A DNA stretch of 64,000 bases, taken from assembly GCF_902499125.1 (NCBI RefSeq), contig NZ_CABVPX010000012.1, positions 1 to 64,000 on the forward strand, in the 5' to 3' direction. Numbering within the stretch: the first letter of the stretch is position 1; the number at the start of each line of letters is the position of its first letter. Origin of the DNA: Burkholderia arboris. GTDB taxonomy: Bacteria > Pseudomonadota > Gammaproteobacteria > Burkholderiales > Burkholderiaceae. The notes beneath the pieces are model-generated. The model was given only the letters and a program-made list of their open reading frames with translations. It had not been told where the DNA came from and did not search any database. The translations under genes and the position numbers were made by a program. Shown here piece after piece: positions 39,036-48,382 of the stretch.

Positions 39036-41357
39036 TCAGCCGAGCAGCGGACGCAGCTCGTTGACGACCTTGAGCTTCGTCTCCGGTGCGCGGCCCTTGC
39101 GTGCGCGCTTGCCGAGGTGCGGCGCGAGCCCCGCATACGACAGCGTCTCGTCCTGCGCCTTGCCGCCGCGGCCCGTGCCGATCAGCACGACGCCGGCCGG
39201 ATCGATCGCGAGCGCCTGCACGAGCGTTTCCTTGTCGTCGAGCGCCATCAGGATCACGCCGCGCCCGCCGCCGGACAGCGTCTTCATCTCGTCCATCCCG
39301 AACACGAGCAGGCGGCCGCCGCTCGACAGGCACGCGACCTGCGTCGCGTTCGGCAGCACCGGCATCGGCGCGAGCGGCGCCGCGCCCGCGTCGATCGTCA
39401 TGAATGCCTTGCCGGCCTTCACGCGGCTCACCATGTCGCCGACCTTCGCGAGGAAGCCGAAGCCGTTGCTCGACGCGAGCAGCAGTTGCTGGTCGGCCGG
39501 TGCCGCGTAGTAGTGCATCAGGTGCGAGCCCGACTCGAGCTCGATCAGCGACGTGACGGGCACGCCGTCACCGCGCCCGCCCGGCAGCACCGACACGTCG
39601 ACCGAATACACGCGGCCGCTGCTGCCCCACGCAATCAGCCGATCCGGCGTGCGGCACTGGAACGCCGCGTACAGGCTGTCGCCGGCCTTGAACGAGAACG
39701 CGGCCGGGTCGAGCCCGTGGCCCTTCAGCGCACGCACCCAGCCCTTCTGCGACACGACGACCGTCACCGGCTCGTCGACCACCTTCGCCTCGAATGTCGC
39801 GCGCTTTTCCTGCTGGATCAGCGTGCGGCGATCGTCGCCGTACTGCTTCGCGTCGGCCTCGATCTCCTTGATCATCAGCCGCTTCATCGCGCTTTCGTTC
39901 GCGAGCAGTTCCTCGAGCTTCGCCTTCTCGTCGCGCAGCGTTTCGAGCTCCTTCTCGATCTTGATCTTCTCGAGCCGCGCGAGCTGGCGCAGGCGGATTT
40001 CGAGAATGTCTTCGGCCTGACGGTCGCTGAGGCCGAACGCGCTCATCAGCGCGGCCTTCGGCTCGTCCGACTCGCGGATGATGCGGATCACCTCGTCGAT
40101 GTTCAGGAAGACGATCATCCGCCCTTCGAGGATGTGGATGCGGTCGTCGACCTTCGCGAGACGATGGCGGCAACGGCGCGTCATCGTCAGCTGGCGGAAC
40201 TTCACCCACTCGTCGAGGATCGTCAGCAGGCCCTTCTGGCCCGGGCGGCCGTCGGCGCCGATCATCACGAGGTTCAGCGTCGCGTTCGATTCGAGGCTCG
40301 TGTACGCGAGCAGCGTATTCACGAATTCCGTCTGGTCGATCGTGCGCGACTTCGGCTCGAACACGAGCCGCACCGCCGCTTCCTTGCCCGACTCGTCGCG
40401 CACCGCATCGAGCAGGTCGAGCATCGCCTTCTTCGTGTTGAGCTGCTCGGGCGTCAGCGTCTTCTTGCCGAGCTTGAGCTTCGGGTTGGTCAGTTCCTCG
40501 ATTTCCTCGAGTACCTTCTGGCCCGACGTGCTCGGCGGCAGTTCGGTCACGACGAGTTGCCACTGGCCGCGCGCGAGATCCTCGATCTTCCAGCGCGCGC
40601 GCACCTTCAGGCTGCCGCGGCCGGTTTCATACGCCGCCGCGATCTCGGTGTCGCTCGAGATGATCTGGCCGCCGCCCGGGAAGTCCGGGCCGGGGATCAG
40701 GTTCATCAGCTCCGCGTGCGTGAGCTTCGGATTGCGGATCAAGGTGACCGCCGCCGCCGCGACTTCGCGCAGGTTGTGCGACGGGATTTCGGTGGCAAGA
40801 CCGACCGCGATGCCCGACGCGCCGTTCAGCAGCACGAACGGCATGCGGCTCGGCAGCGTTTTCGGCTCCTCGAACGAACCGTCGTAGTTCGGCATGAAGT
40901 CGACCGTGCCCTGGTCGATCTCGTCGAGCAGCAGCTTCGCGATCGGCGTGAGCCGCGCTTCGGTGTATCGCATCGCCGCCGCGCCGTCGCCGTCGCGCGA
41001 ACCGAAGTTGCCCTGCCCGTCGATCAGCGGGTAGCGCAGCGAGAAATCCTGCGCGAGACGCACGAGCGCGTCATACGCCGACTGGTCGCCGTGCGGGTGG
41101 TATTTACCGAGCACGTCGCCGACCACGCGCGCCGACTTCACCGGCTTCGCGTCCGGGCCGAGGCCCATTTCGTTCATCGCGAACAGGATCCGGCGCTGCA
41201 CCGGCTTCTGGCCGTCGCACACGTCGGGCAGCGCGCGGCTCTTCACGACGCTGACCGCGTAGCTGAGATACGCCTGCTCCGCGTAGTTGCCGAGCGTCAG
41301 CGCGTCACTCTCGGGCGCGTCGGGGCTGGCAAAGAGATCGGAAGTATTGTCGTCCAT
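39036..41357 (-). CDS. parC: DNA topoisomerase IV subunit A
   Basis: A 773-aa subunit that cuts and rejoins DNA to decatenate daughter chromosomes. The winged-helix domain carries AMRYTEARL with catalytic Tyr131. The region matching the quinolone-resistance segment reads [15 protein letters not shown], with Gln92 and Asp96 at the positions that are usually Ser and Glu. A coiled coil and the C-terminal beta-pinwheel (from about 490) follow. It lies 69 bases downstream of parE on the same strand. Confidence 0.96.
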   Translation of the reverse strand: MDDNTSDLFASPDAPESDALTLGNYAEQAYLSYAVSVVKSRALPDVCDGQKPVQRRILFAMNEMGLGPDAKPVKSARVVGDVLGKYHPHGDQSAYDALVRLAQDFSLRYPLIDGQGNFGSRDGDGAAAMRYTEARLTPIAKLLLDEIDQGTVDFMPNYDGSFEEPKTLPSRMPFVLLNGASGIAVGLATEIPSHNLREVAAAAVTLIRNPKLTHAELMNLIPGPDFPGGGQIISSDTEIAAAYETGRGSLKVRARWKIEDLARGQWQLVVTELPPSTSGQKVLEEIEELTNPKLKLGKKTLTPEQLNTKKAMLDLLDAVRDESGKEAAVRLVFEPKSRTIDQTEFVNTLLAYTSLESNATLNLVMIGADGRPGQKGLLTILDEWVKFRQLTMTRRCRHRLAKVDDRIHILEGRMIVFLNIDEVIRIIRESDEPKAALMSAFGLSDRQAEDILEIRLRQLARLEKIKIEKELETLRDEKAKLEELLANESAMKRLMIKEIEADAKQYGDDRRTLIQQEKRATFEAKVVDEPVTVVVSQKGWVRALKGHGLDPAAFSFKAGDSLYAAFQCRTPDRLIAWGSSGRVYSVDVSVLPGGRGDGVPVTSLIELESGSHLMHYYAAPADQQLLLASSNGFGFLAKVGDMVSRVKAGKAFMTIDAGAAPLAPMPVLPNATQVACLSSGGRLLVFGMDEMKTLSGGGRGVILMALDDKETLVQALAIDPAGVVLIGTGRGGKAQDETLSYAGLAPHLGKRARKGRAPETKLKVVNELRPLLG

Positions 41358-41426
41358 CTGAATTCCGTATTCGTAAGTAGCGAGAGGCCGGGCCGGGCGT
41401 CGTGCCCGGCCGTGCGGATTCCCTGC

Positions 41427-43409
41427 TTAGATATCCGCTTCGACGTCGTTGCCCTTTTCCTCGAGCCAGCCGCGCCGCGCGGCTGCCTCGCCCTTGCCCA
41501 TCAGCATCGTCATGCGCGCGACGGTCGCCTCGTAGTCGAGCTCGCCGAGCTTCACGGGCATCAGGCGGCGCGTATCGGGGTTCATCGTCGTGTCCCACAG
41601 CTGCTCGGCGCTCATTTCGCCGAGGCCCTTGAAGCGGCTGATGCTCCACTGGGTCTCGCGCACGCCGTCCTTGCGAAGCTTGTCGAGAATCGCTTCGAGT
41701 TCGCCGTCGTCGAGCGCATAGAGCTTCTGCGCGGCCTTCTTGCCGCGCGCGGGCGCGTCGACGCGGAACAGCGGCGGCCGCGCGACGCACACGTGGCCGC
41801 GCTCGATCAGTTGCGGGAAATGCTTGAAGAACAGCGTGAGCAGCAGCACCTGGATGTGCGAGCCGTCGACGTCCGCATCCGACAGGATGCAGATCTTGCC
41901 GTAGCGCAGGTTCGACAGGTCGACGGTGTCGTCGGGGCTGTGCGGATCGACGCCGATCGCGACCGAGATGTCGTGCACCTCGTTGTTCGCGAACAGGCGG
42001 TCACGCTCGGTTTCCCACGTGTTCAGCACCTTGCCGCGCAGCGGCAGGATCGCCTGGTATTCCTTGTCGCGGCCCATCTTCGCGGAGCCGCCCGCCGAGT
42101 CGCCCTCGACGAGGAACAGTTCGTTGCGCGCAATATCCTCGGTCTCGCAGTCGGTCAGCTTGCCGGGCAGCACCGCGACGCCCGAGCTCTTGCGCTTCTC
42201 GACCTTCTGGCCCGCGCGCGTGCGCGCCTGCGCCTGCTTGATCACGAGTTCGGCGAGCTTCTTGCCGTGCTCGACGTGCTGGTTCAGCCACAGCTCGAGC
42301 GCCGGGCGCGAGAACGACGACACGAGTTTCACCGCGTCGCGGCTGTTCAGGCGCTCCTTGATCTGCCCCTGGAACTGCGGATCGAGCACCTTCGCGGACA
42401 GCACGAACGACACGCGTGCGAACACGTCTTCCGCGAGCAGCTTCACGCCCTTCGGCTGCAGGTTGTGCAGCTCGACGAAGCTCTTCACGGCCTGGTACAG
42501 GCCGTCGCGCAGGCCGGATTCATGCGTGCCGCCGGCCGGCGTCGGGATCAGGTTCACGTACGACTCGCGCACGAGCGAACCTTCCTCGCTCCACGCGACG
42601 ACCCACGACGCGCCCTCGCCTTCGGCGAACGTATCGTCGCCCGAACGCGAATCGGCGAACCGCTCGCCTTCGAACAGCGGGATCAGCAGTTCGCTGCCGT
42701 TCATTTCGTCGAGCAGGTAGCCGCGCAGGCCGTCTTCATATTTCCACGTCTGGCGCTCGCCGCTCTTCTCGTTGACGAGCACGACCTCGACGCCCGGCAG
42801 CAGCACGGCCTTCGAGCGCAGCAGACGCTGCAGCTCGCCGAGCGGCAGGTTCGGCGAATCGAAGTACTTCGGATTCGGCCACACCTGCACGCGCGTGCCG
42901 GATTTCTTTTCACCGCGGCCCGCGCCCTGCGTCGCGAGCGGCTTGACGACGTCGCCTTCGGCGAAGCCAAGCTCGGCGATCTTGCCGTCGCGCCACACCG
43001 TTACGTCGAGGCGCGTCGCGAGCGCGTTCGTCACCGACACGCCGACGCCGTGCAGGCCGCCCGAGAATGTATAGGCGCCGCCGGCGGCCTTGTCGAACTT
43101 GCCGCCTGCGTGCAGGCGCGTGAACACGATTTCGACGACCGGCACGCCTTCTTCGGGGTGCATGCCGAACGGGATCCCGCGACCGTCGTCCTCGACCGAG
43201 ATCGACTGGTCGGCATGCAGCGTCACCGTGATCTGCTTGCCGTAGCCGCCGAGCGCCTCGTCGGACGCGTTGTCGATGACTTCCTGGATGATGTGCAGCG
43301 GATTCTCGGTACGGGTGTACATGCCGGGCCGCTGCTTGACCGGCTCGAGACCCTTGAGCACCTTGATCGATGCTTCGCTATAGGCCGCGCTGGGTTTCTT
43401 CGTTGACAT
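41427..43409 (-). CDS. parE: DNA topoisomerase IV subunit B
   Basis: A 660-aa ATPase subunit. The GHKL domain has EVIDNASDEALGGY, VEDDGRGIPFGMHPEEG and SGGLHGVGVSVTNAL. TOPRIM has NELFLVEGDSAGGSAKMGRD and ILSDADVDGSHIQVLLLT. The final part has SRFKGLGEMSAEQLWDTTM, which distinguishes it from GyrB of the longer type. Start 43409 (MSTKKPSAAYSEASI). DnaA-box-like sequences lie in its upstream region at 43440-43474. Confidence 0.96.
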   Translation of the reverse strand: MSTKKPSAAYSEASIKVLKGLEPVKQRPGMYTRTENPLHIIQEVIDNASDEALGGYGKQITVTLHADQSISVEDDGRGIPFGMHPEEGVPVVEIVFTRLHAGGKFDKAAGGAYTFSGGLHGVGVSVTNALATRLDVTVWRDGKIAELGFAEGDVVKPLATQGAGRGEKKSGTRVQVWPNPKYFDSPNLPLGELQRLLRSKAVLLPGVEVVLVNEKSGERQTWKYEDGLRGYLLDEMNGSELLIPLFEGERFADSRSGDDTFAEGEGASWVVAWSEEGSLVRESYVNLIPTPAGGTHESGLRDGLYQAVKSFVELHNLQPKGVKLLAEDVFARVSFVLSAKVLDPQFQGQIKERLNSRDAVKLVSSFSRPALELWLNQHVEHGKKLAELVIKQAQARTRAGQKVEKRKSSGVAVLPGKLTDCETEDIARNELFLVEGDSAGGSAKMGRDKEYQAILPLRGKVLNTWETERDRLFANNEVHDISVAIGVDPHSPDDTVDLSNLRYGKICILSDADVDGSHIQVLLLTLFFKHFPQLIERGHVCVARPPLFRVDAPARGKKAAQKLYALDDGELEAILDKLRKDGVRETQWSISRFKGLGEMSAEQLWDTTMNPDTRRLMPVKLGELDYEATVARMTMLMGKGEAAARRGWLEEKGNDVEADI

Positions 43410-43439
43410 AGGCGCTGAATTTCGTCATTCATCGGGACG

Positions 43440-43474
43440 TTGTCCACACCTCGTGTGGATAACGTCGTGGACAA
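43440..43474. promoter_or_regulatory. cluster of DnaA-box-like sites upstream of parE
   Basis: TTGTCCACA at 43440-43448, TGTGGATAA at 43454-43462 (the reverse complement is the perfect DnaA box TTATCCACA), and CGTGGACAA at 43466-43474 (reverse complement TTGTCCACG, one change). The first two face each other across five bases. They lie 31-65 bases before the parE start codon. A role in DnaA-linked control is inferred. Confidence 0.5.
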
Positions 43475-43629
43475 AACGTTGAGTTCCGTAAAAAAGCGAA
43501 TCGAAACAACGGTGTGCTTGGACTGCTCCGAAAGCGGGCGCGCGGCGTGCGCTGCGCGACCCTGAACGCGCGGTATTCTACTGGTTCCGCGTGGCGCGCC
43601 AATGGCGGGATTGGCGCGCGCCGCACGCG

Positions 43630-45579
43630 TCACGCCGGCTTGCGCTTCGCCTCGAGCGTTTCCCACCGCTCGAGCGCGGCGAGCAATTCATCGTCGATCG
43701 CCGCGAAGCGCTCGGTCAGGCGCGTGCCTTCCTGCGGATCCTTCGCGAAAATCGAGCCGTCCTCGAGCTGCGCATTGATCGTCTTCTGCTCGTCCTCGAG
43801 CGAGGCGATCTTCTCCGGCAGCGAATCGAGCTCGCGCTGCTCGTTGAACGACAGCTTCACCGTGCGCTGCGCGTTGCGGCCCGCGGCGCTCTTCGCCGGG
43901 TCTTCCTTCACCGGCGCCGCTTCCTTGACCGCGCGCTTCGCGGCTTCCTGCTGCGCGAGCTGCTCCGAACGCTCGCTCTGGATCTGCCAGTCGCTGAAGC
44001 CGCCGACGTATTCGCGCCACTTGCCGTCGCCCTCGGCCGCGATCACCGACGTCACGACGTTGTCGAGGAATGCGCGATCGTGGCTGACCAGCAGCACCGT
44101 GCCGTCGTAGTCGGCCAGCAGTTCTTCGAGCAGTTCGAGCGTCGGGATGTCGAGATCGTTGGTCGGTTCGTCGAGCACCAGCACGTTAGCCGGACGCGCG
44201 AACAGGCGCGCGAGCAGCAGACGATTGCGCTCGCCGCCCGACAGCGACTTCACCGGCGACCGCGCGCGTTCCGGCGCGAACAGGAAATCGCCGAGATAGC
44301 TCATCACGTGCTTGCGCACGCCGCCGATCTCGACCCATTCGCTGCCGGGGCTGATCGTATCCGCGAGGCTCTTGTCCTGGTCGAGCTGCGCACGCATCTG
44401 GTCGAAATACGCGACCTGCAGGTTCGTGCCGGTGCGCACCGTGCCTTCGTCCGGCTTCAGCTCGCCGAGGATCAGCTTGAGCAGCGTGGTCTTGCCCGCA
44501 CCGTTCGGGCCGACGAAGCCGATCTTGTCGCCGCGCATGACCGTCGTCGTGAAACGGTCGACGACCGTGCGGCCGCCATAGCGCTTCGTCACGTCGGTCA
44601 GCTCCGCGACGATCTTGCCGGACTTCTCGCCCTGCGCGACGTCGAGCCTCACGTTGCCCTGCGAATTGCGGCGCTCCGCGCGCTCGTTGCGCATCTGCAC
44701 GAGCCGCGCGATGCGGCCGACGCTGCGCGTGCGGCGCGCCTCGACCCCCTTGCGGATCCACACTTCTTCCTGCGCGAGCAACTTGTCGAACTTGTCGTTT
44801 TCCACGCGCTCGACTTCGAGCTGCTGCGCCTTGCGCGTCTGGTACGCGGAGAAATTGCCCGGATACGACAGCAGCCGGCCGCGATCGAGCTCGACGATCC
44901 GCGTCGCGACGCGGTCGAGGAACGCGCGATCGTGGGTGATGAACAGCAGGCCCGCGCGCTGCGAGACGAGCAGCTCTTCCAGCCAGCGGATGCCGTCGAA
45001 GTCGAGGTGGTTGGTCGGTTCGTCGAGCAGCAGCACGTCGGGCTGCAGCACCAGCGCACGCGCCAGCGCGACGCGCTTCTGCATCCCGCCCGACAATGCA
45101 TCGACGCTTGCGTCGCCGTCGAGCAGGCCGATCTGCGCGAGCGTCATCGACACGCGCGTGCGCCAGCTCCACGCGTCGTGCGCATCGAGCGACGACTGCA
45201 GCGCGTTCATCCGCGCGAGCAGCGCATCGTGCTCGGCACCTTCCGGTATATCCGCAAGGCGGTGCGCAATCGCATCGTATTCTTCGAGCAGTTCGCGCGT
45301 ATGCGCGAGCCCCGACGCAACCGCGTCGAACACCGTCGCGCCCGGTTCGAACTCGGGCTCCTGCGGCACGTAGACGGTCACGAGCTCCTGCTGGCGCGTG
45401 ATCAGCCCGTCGTCAGGCTTGGCAAGATCGGCGACGATCTTCAGCAGCGACGACTTGCCCGCACCGTTGCGGCCGATCAGGCCGACGCGCTCGCCGGCTT
45501 CCAGCGAGAAATCCGCGTGATCGAGCAACGCGACGTGACCGAACGCGAGCTGCGCGCCGGTAATGGAATAGAGCGACAT
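43630..45579 (-). CDS. ABC-F family ATPase (Uup-like)
   Basis: A 649-aa soluble protein with two ABC cassettes. These have Walker A GLIGRNGAGKSSLL and GFVGPNGAGKTTLL, signatures LSGGMQKRVALARAL and LSGGERNRLLLARLF, and Walker B VLLLDEPTNHLDF and VLVLDEPTNDLDI. A charged inter-domain linker and a C-terminal coiled coil with DNA-binding-type Lys/Arg content are typical of Uup. ABC-F proteins act on the ribosome or on DNA repair intermediates and have no membrane part. ATG 45579 (MSLYSITGAQLAFG) was chosen. Confidence 0.9.
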   Translation of the reverse strand: MSLYSITGAQLAFGHVALLDHADFSLEAGERVGLIGRNGAGKSSLLKIVADLAKPDDGLITRQQELVTVYVPQEPEFEPGATVFDAVASGLAHTRELLEEYDAIAHRLADIPEGAEHDALLARMNALQSSLDAHDAWSWRTRVSMTLAQIGLLDGDASVDALSGGMQKRVALARALVLQPDVLLLDEPTNHLDFDGIRWLEELLVSQRAGLLFITHDRAFLDRVATRIVELDRGRLLSYPGNFSAYQTRKAQQLEVERVENDKFDKLLAQEEVWIRKGVEARRTRSVGRIARLVQMRNERAERRNSQGNVRLDVAQGEKSGKIVAELTDVTKRYGGRTVVDRFTTTVMRGDKIGFVGPNGAGKTTLLKLILGELKPDEGTVRTGTNLQVAYFDQMRAQLDQDKSLADTISPGSEWVEIGGVRKHVMSYLGDFLFAPERARSPVKSLSGGERNRLLLARLFARPANVLVLDEPTNDLDIPTLELLEELLADYDGTVLLVSHDRAFLDNVVTSVIAAEGDGKWREYVGGFSDWQIQSERSEQLAQQEAAKRAVKEAAPVKEDPAKSAAGRNAQRTVKLSFNEQRELDSLPEKIASLEDEQKTINAQLEDGSIFAKDPQEGTRLTERFAAIDDELLAALERWETLEAKRKPA

Positions 45580-45781
45580 GGGGAGACGGCGGAGAGAGGA
45601 ATCGGAAGCACCCATTGTACCGGGCGCGGACGCCGCCACCGGCATGGCCGGACGGATAATGCCGCAAGATCGACCGCGACGGCCGGTGGGCGGCCGCCGC
45701 GCGCGGGTCGCAGGCACCCGGCAGCGGGCGGGCGCATCCCTGTTGCAGGGATGGCCGGGATGTCCGCGCGGGTGTGACCGC

Positions 45782-46186
45782 TTACTTGACGTTGACGCTG
45801 ATGGTCTGGCTCAGTTCGGGGCCGTACGACCGATGTGCGCCGTCGCCGAACTGCAGCGTCAGCGTGTGCTGGCCCGGCGGCAACTTGATGTCGGTTTCGG
45901 TCTGTGCCTTGCCGAAGTGCAGCGAACGTTCGCTCGCGGGAATCACGTCGCCCTTCGGGATCGGCCGGCCGTCGATCAGCAAGTGGTGATGACCGGTGTT
46001 CGGCGTCATGTCGCCGGCCGGCCGAAGCTCCATGCCTTCCAGACCGAACTTCACGTGCACCGGGTTCGACACCGTCGCGCCGTCCGCCGGTTCAACGAAA
46101 AACACGCGCGCCTCGGCCCGCGCGACCGTCGATACGGCCATCGCCGCCACGCACATCGCACCCGCGATCCACTTTCTGTTCAGCAT
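45782..46186 (-). CDS. DUF4399 periplasmic protein
   Basis: A 134-aa precursor with a signal peptide ending TVARAE (about residue 25). The mature domain is an Ig-like sandwich with ARVFFVEPADGATVSNPVHV and the conserved TPNTGHHHLLID His cluster, which could bind metal. It ends HTLTLQFGDGAHRSYGP. Function unknown; the family is common in proteobacterial periplasms. ATG 46186 follows AAGGAGA. Confidence 0.85.
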   Translation of the reverse strand: MLNRKWIAGAMCVAAMAVSTVARAEARVFFVEPADGATVSNPVHVKFGLEGMELRPAGDMTPNTGHHHLLIDGRPIPKGDVIPASERSLHFGKAQTETDIKLPPGQHTLTLQFGDGAHRSYGPELSQTISVNVK

Positions 46187-46385
46187 CGCATTCTCCTTAT
46201 GATTGGACAGCCCGGGAAGGATACACCGCACACACGGCATGTGTGTTTCGATCGACTTGTTCGCGATGCGTACGTTTAAAACGACGTTGCGGAGGCGTTC
46301 GGCGAAATTCCGGTACCATTGCGCCTTTCGTCCGCCGGCCAGGCCGCAGACGGCATCATCGAATTTCCATTTTCCCGAGCGTCAC

Positions 46386-46568
46386 ATGAGCGAAGTAACC
46401 GAATACCAGAGCTGGGTCTGCCTGATTTGCGGGTGGGTCTACAACGAAGAGGAAGGGCTGCCCGACGAAGGCATCGCCGCCGGCACGCGTTTCGCCGACA
46501 TTCCCGCCGACTGGCGCTGCCCGCTGTGCGACGTGGGCAAGGAAGATTTCGTCGTCGTCGATTTCTGA
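46386..46568 (+). CDS. rubredoxin
   Basis: A 60-aa cytosolic electron carrier with a single iron held by Cys12, Cys15, Cys45 and Cys48 (CLICG and CPLC). It has the family's YNEEEGLPDEGIAAGTRFADIP core. Normal length. Rubredoxins of aerobes serve alkane hydroxylases or oxidative-stress enzymes; no partner is adjacent. It converges with nothing and precedes tRNA-Arg on the same strand. Confidence 0.95.
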   Translation: MSEVTEYQSWVCLICGWVYNEEEGLPDEGIAAGTRFADIPADWRCPLCDVGKEDFVVVDF

Positions 46569-46644
46569 TTTCCCGTTCCGATCGCGGCTGATCACGCGAT
46601 ACGCGCGTCGGTGCGCATTCCGCCCCGCCGACGCGCCGCGCCTT

Positions 46645-46653
46645 TGCTATACT
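46645..46653 (+). promoter_or_regulatory. extended -10 promoter of tRNA-Arg
   Basis: TGCTATACT combines a TGN extension with a near-perfect -10 box (TATACT, 46648-46653). No clear -35 is seen. The start would fall near 46660, about 55 bases ahead of the mature tRNA. Confidence 0.5.
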
Positions 46654-46715
46654 CTGCGCGCTGTCCACACCGCCGTCCGGTTCGCGTTTTTTCGCGCGAT
46701 TGCCCGGACATGGCT

Positions 46716-46790
46716 CTCCCCGTAGTTCAATGGATAGAACAAGCGCCTCCTAAGCGCTAGATACAGGTTCGATTCCTGTCGGGGGGACCA
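46716..46790 (+). tRNA. tRNA-Arg (anticodon CCT)
   Basis: The cloverleaf can be drawn: acceptor CTCCCCG/CGGGGGG (one G-T pair), D stem GTTC/GAAC, anticodon stem AGCGC/GCGCT with loop CTCCTAA (anticodon CCT), T stem ACAGG/CCTGT with TTCGATT loop, discriminator A and an encoded CCA. The 3' end marks the left border of the accessory segment with the type VI genes. Confidence 0.95.
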
Positions 46791-47102
46791 GCCAAGCCCC
46801 AAACCTCCCCAAGATTCACAAGAAATCCCGCTTGCCCCCACTGATTTTTGAGAGTTGGCACCACATTGCCGGCCGCGTGAATTTCGGTATGAAAATGCCC
46901 CCTGGGGGTGCCTCGGCTAGAGAGAAAGCGCGGGTGTGATGCGCACTACGCTGCACGCCGCAAAAAACACGAAGTTGTATGAGCTGACCACGCACCGCCG
47001 TCTCCCTACGCGTCACGAGTCCAGCCCCCGTCAAACTTGGCAGGACAAGGGCCGATTCAGCCCGTGCTACATTCCGCTCGGGTTTACCTGAGAGGACCAA
47101 GC
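46791..47102. other. non-coding gap between tRNA-Arg and the PAAR gene
   Basis: About 310 bases with visibly more A/T than the flanks and no reading frame that looks coding. A short palindrome CCCCCTGGGGG lies near 46900. No integrase remnant or repeat of the tRNA 3' end is seen. It probably contains the promoter of the effector genes. Confidence 0.5.
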
Positions 47103-47630
47103 ATGGGCTCATCATTCATTCGAGAGGGCGATACAACGTCCCACGGCGGTCGCGTGCTCGTCTGCACGTCGACCAACACCGCCTACGGCAAGCCACTGGC
47201 ACTGGAGGGTGACATGGTGTCGTGTCCGAAATGCGGCGGCGTCTATCCAATCGTTGCTGTCCGGGTTCGCAGCATGACGTTCGGCGGCCGAGCGGTCGCA
47301 ACGGAAGGCGACATGACCGCCTGCGGCGCGACGCTCATCGCATCGCAGGAAACGGCCACGGTTGAGCCGACGTCCAGCGCAGGCGGATCGGTCGGCGGCG
47401 GCAAGAGCGTGTTCGCGACAACCGCCACGCAAGACGACGGTGCATATCGTGGTCGCTTCCAGCTCCTCGACGACAAGACGCGCGTGCCGATCGGCAATCA
47501 CCCGTACATGGTGACATCAGCAGACGGCCGAACGATTCAAGGCGTGACTGACGCGAGCGGCCACACAGGCTGGCTCAACAGCCACCAAGCGGCATCGCTG
47601 TCGTTCCATCAGCCCGGAAGCGAGGCGTGA
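47103..47630 (+). CDS. type VI secretion PAAR-domain protein
   Basis: A 175-aa protein. Residues 1-90 form a PAAR spike tip (FIREGDTTSHGGRVLVCTS, LEGDMVSCPKCGGVYPI, ATEGDMTACGATLIAS), which caps VgrG and binds metal through His/Cys. A Ser/Gly linker and a small beta domain (GRFQLLDDKTRVPIGNHPY, then DASGHTGWLNSHQ) follow and are common in Burkholderia PAAR proteins. The stop overlaps the GTG of the next frame (GTGA), which encodes the nuclease cargo. No Eag chaperone or membrane helix is present. Confidence 0.9.
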   Translation: MGSSFIREGDTTSHGGRVLVCTSTNTAYGKPLALEGDMVSCPKCGGVYPIVAVRVRSMTFGGRAVATEGDMTACGATLIASQETATVEPTSSAGGSVGGGKSVFATTATQDDGAYRGRFQLLDDKTRVPIGNHPYMVTSADGRTIQGVTDASGHTGWLNSHQAASLSFHQPGSEA

Positions 47631-48378
47631 GCGGCGGCTATTCCCCGGGGTCATCAACCGGGGGCTCAAGCACGAATGGCCAGACAACACAGGTAGGTTT
47701 TAGCGCGTCCAAGCTCTCCGCGAAGGATCGAAAGGTTCTGTGCCACACATTTTTCGAATGCAGACGGATCGGCGTCGCGACGAAAGCCGGAACCATTCAG
47801 CGACAGCGATGTGTAGAGATGCGCCTTGGGCTACCGAATGAAGTGTCGAAGATGCAGACAGGCGTTCCAACGGCATACCGTCCGGAGCAGCCTTACGACA
47901 TGACGACGGATCCGCCCGAGCCGATCATGGACCATGACGAACCGCTGGAGCCCAACACGGGCATTCGCCGGTGGATAAAAGACGTGTGGCCAAGCAAGGG
48001 GAAAAGTACGAGAAGGGAGACATCCGCCGCCCTGACGTTGTTATCGTGAACGACCCGTCGATACCTCCAGTGCAATCGAACATCAAGACCGTTGTGGAAA
48101 TGAAGTTCCCCGGCGACAGCTACGGTCCCGATCAGGAGGACGACTATATCGAAATTGCAGGCAGCCCCTCGAAGTTTGTCCACCTCGGCGCAGCAGACTG
48201 CGGATGTGGGGACGACGACGGTCAGAAGAAAACTTCGCGCTCAACACGATCCGCGCGACAATCCGAGCTCGATGACTTGTTCGACGGCAGTAGCAGCGCC
48301 CCCGGAGGCCCGGCACTCCCACCCGTGATCGGGCCGGGACCCGGTCCGTCATCTCCTATACCTGCCGGTCCGTTTTAA
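47627..48378 (+). pseudogene. VRR-NUC-type type VI nuclease effector, frameshifted
   Basis: Two overlapping frames together make one PD-(D/E)xK nuclease. The first (47627-48049, 140 codons) gives a Gly/Ser start, KLSAKDRKVLCHTFFECR and a region ending DVWPSKGK. The second (from about 48002 to 48378) gives KYEKGDIRRPDVVIVND, the catalytic TVVEMKFPGD and DQEDDYIEIAG, then a Pro-rich tail. One missing base in GGGGAAAA (47998-48005) explains the break: with one more A the frame reads straight through. As written the nuclease core is not joined to the PAAR-proximal part. It could also be a sequencing error. The intact immunity gene follows 4 bases later. Confidence 0.75.
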
Positions 48379-48382
48379 CGCC

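Noticed and set aside
38799..43406. A 1535-codon plus-strand open frame opposite parC and parE
   Set aside because: It is the antisense shadow of two clear topoisomerase genes in very GC-rich DNA. Its translation is His/Arg/Ala-rich without any domain.
43410..43629. Replication origin at the DnaA-box cluster
   Set aside because: Only three sites, no AT-rich unwinding region and no dnaA/dnaN or parAB neighbours.
47990..48010. Programmed -1 ribosomal frameshifting at GGGGAAAA in the nuclease gene
   Set aside because: In the incoming frame the run is read AAG GGG AAA AGT, which is not a standard X XXY YYZ slip site (AAA would re-pair on GAA). A plain indel is simpler, though not excluded without reads.
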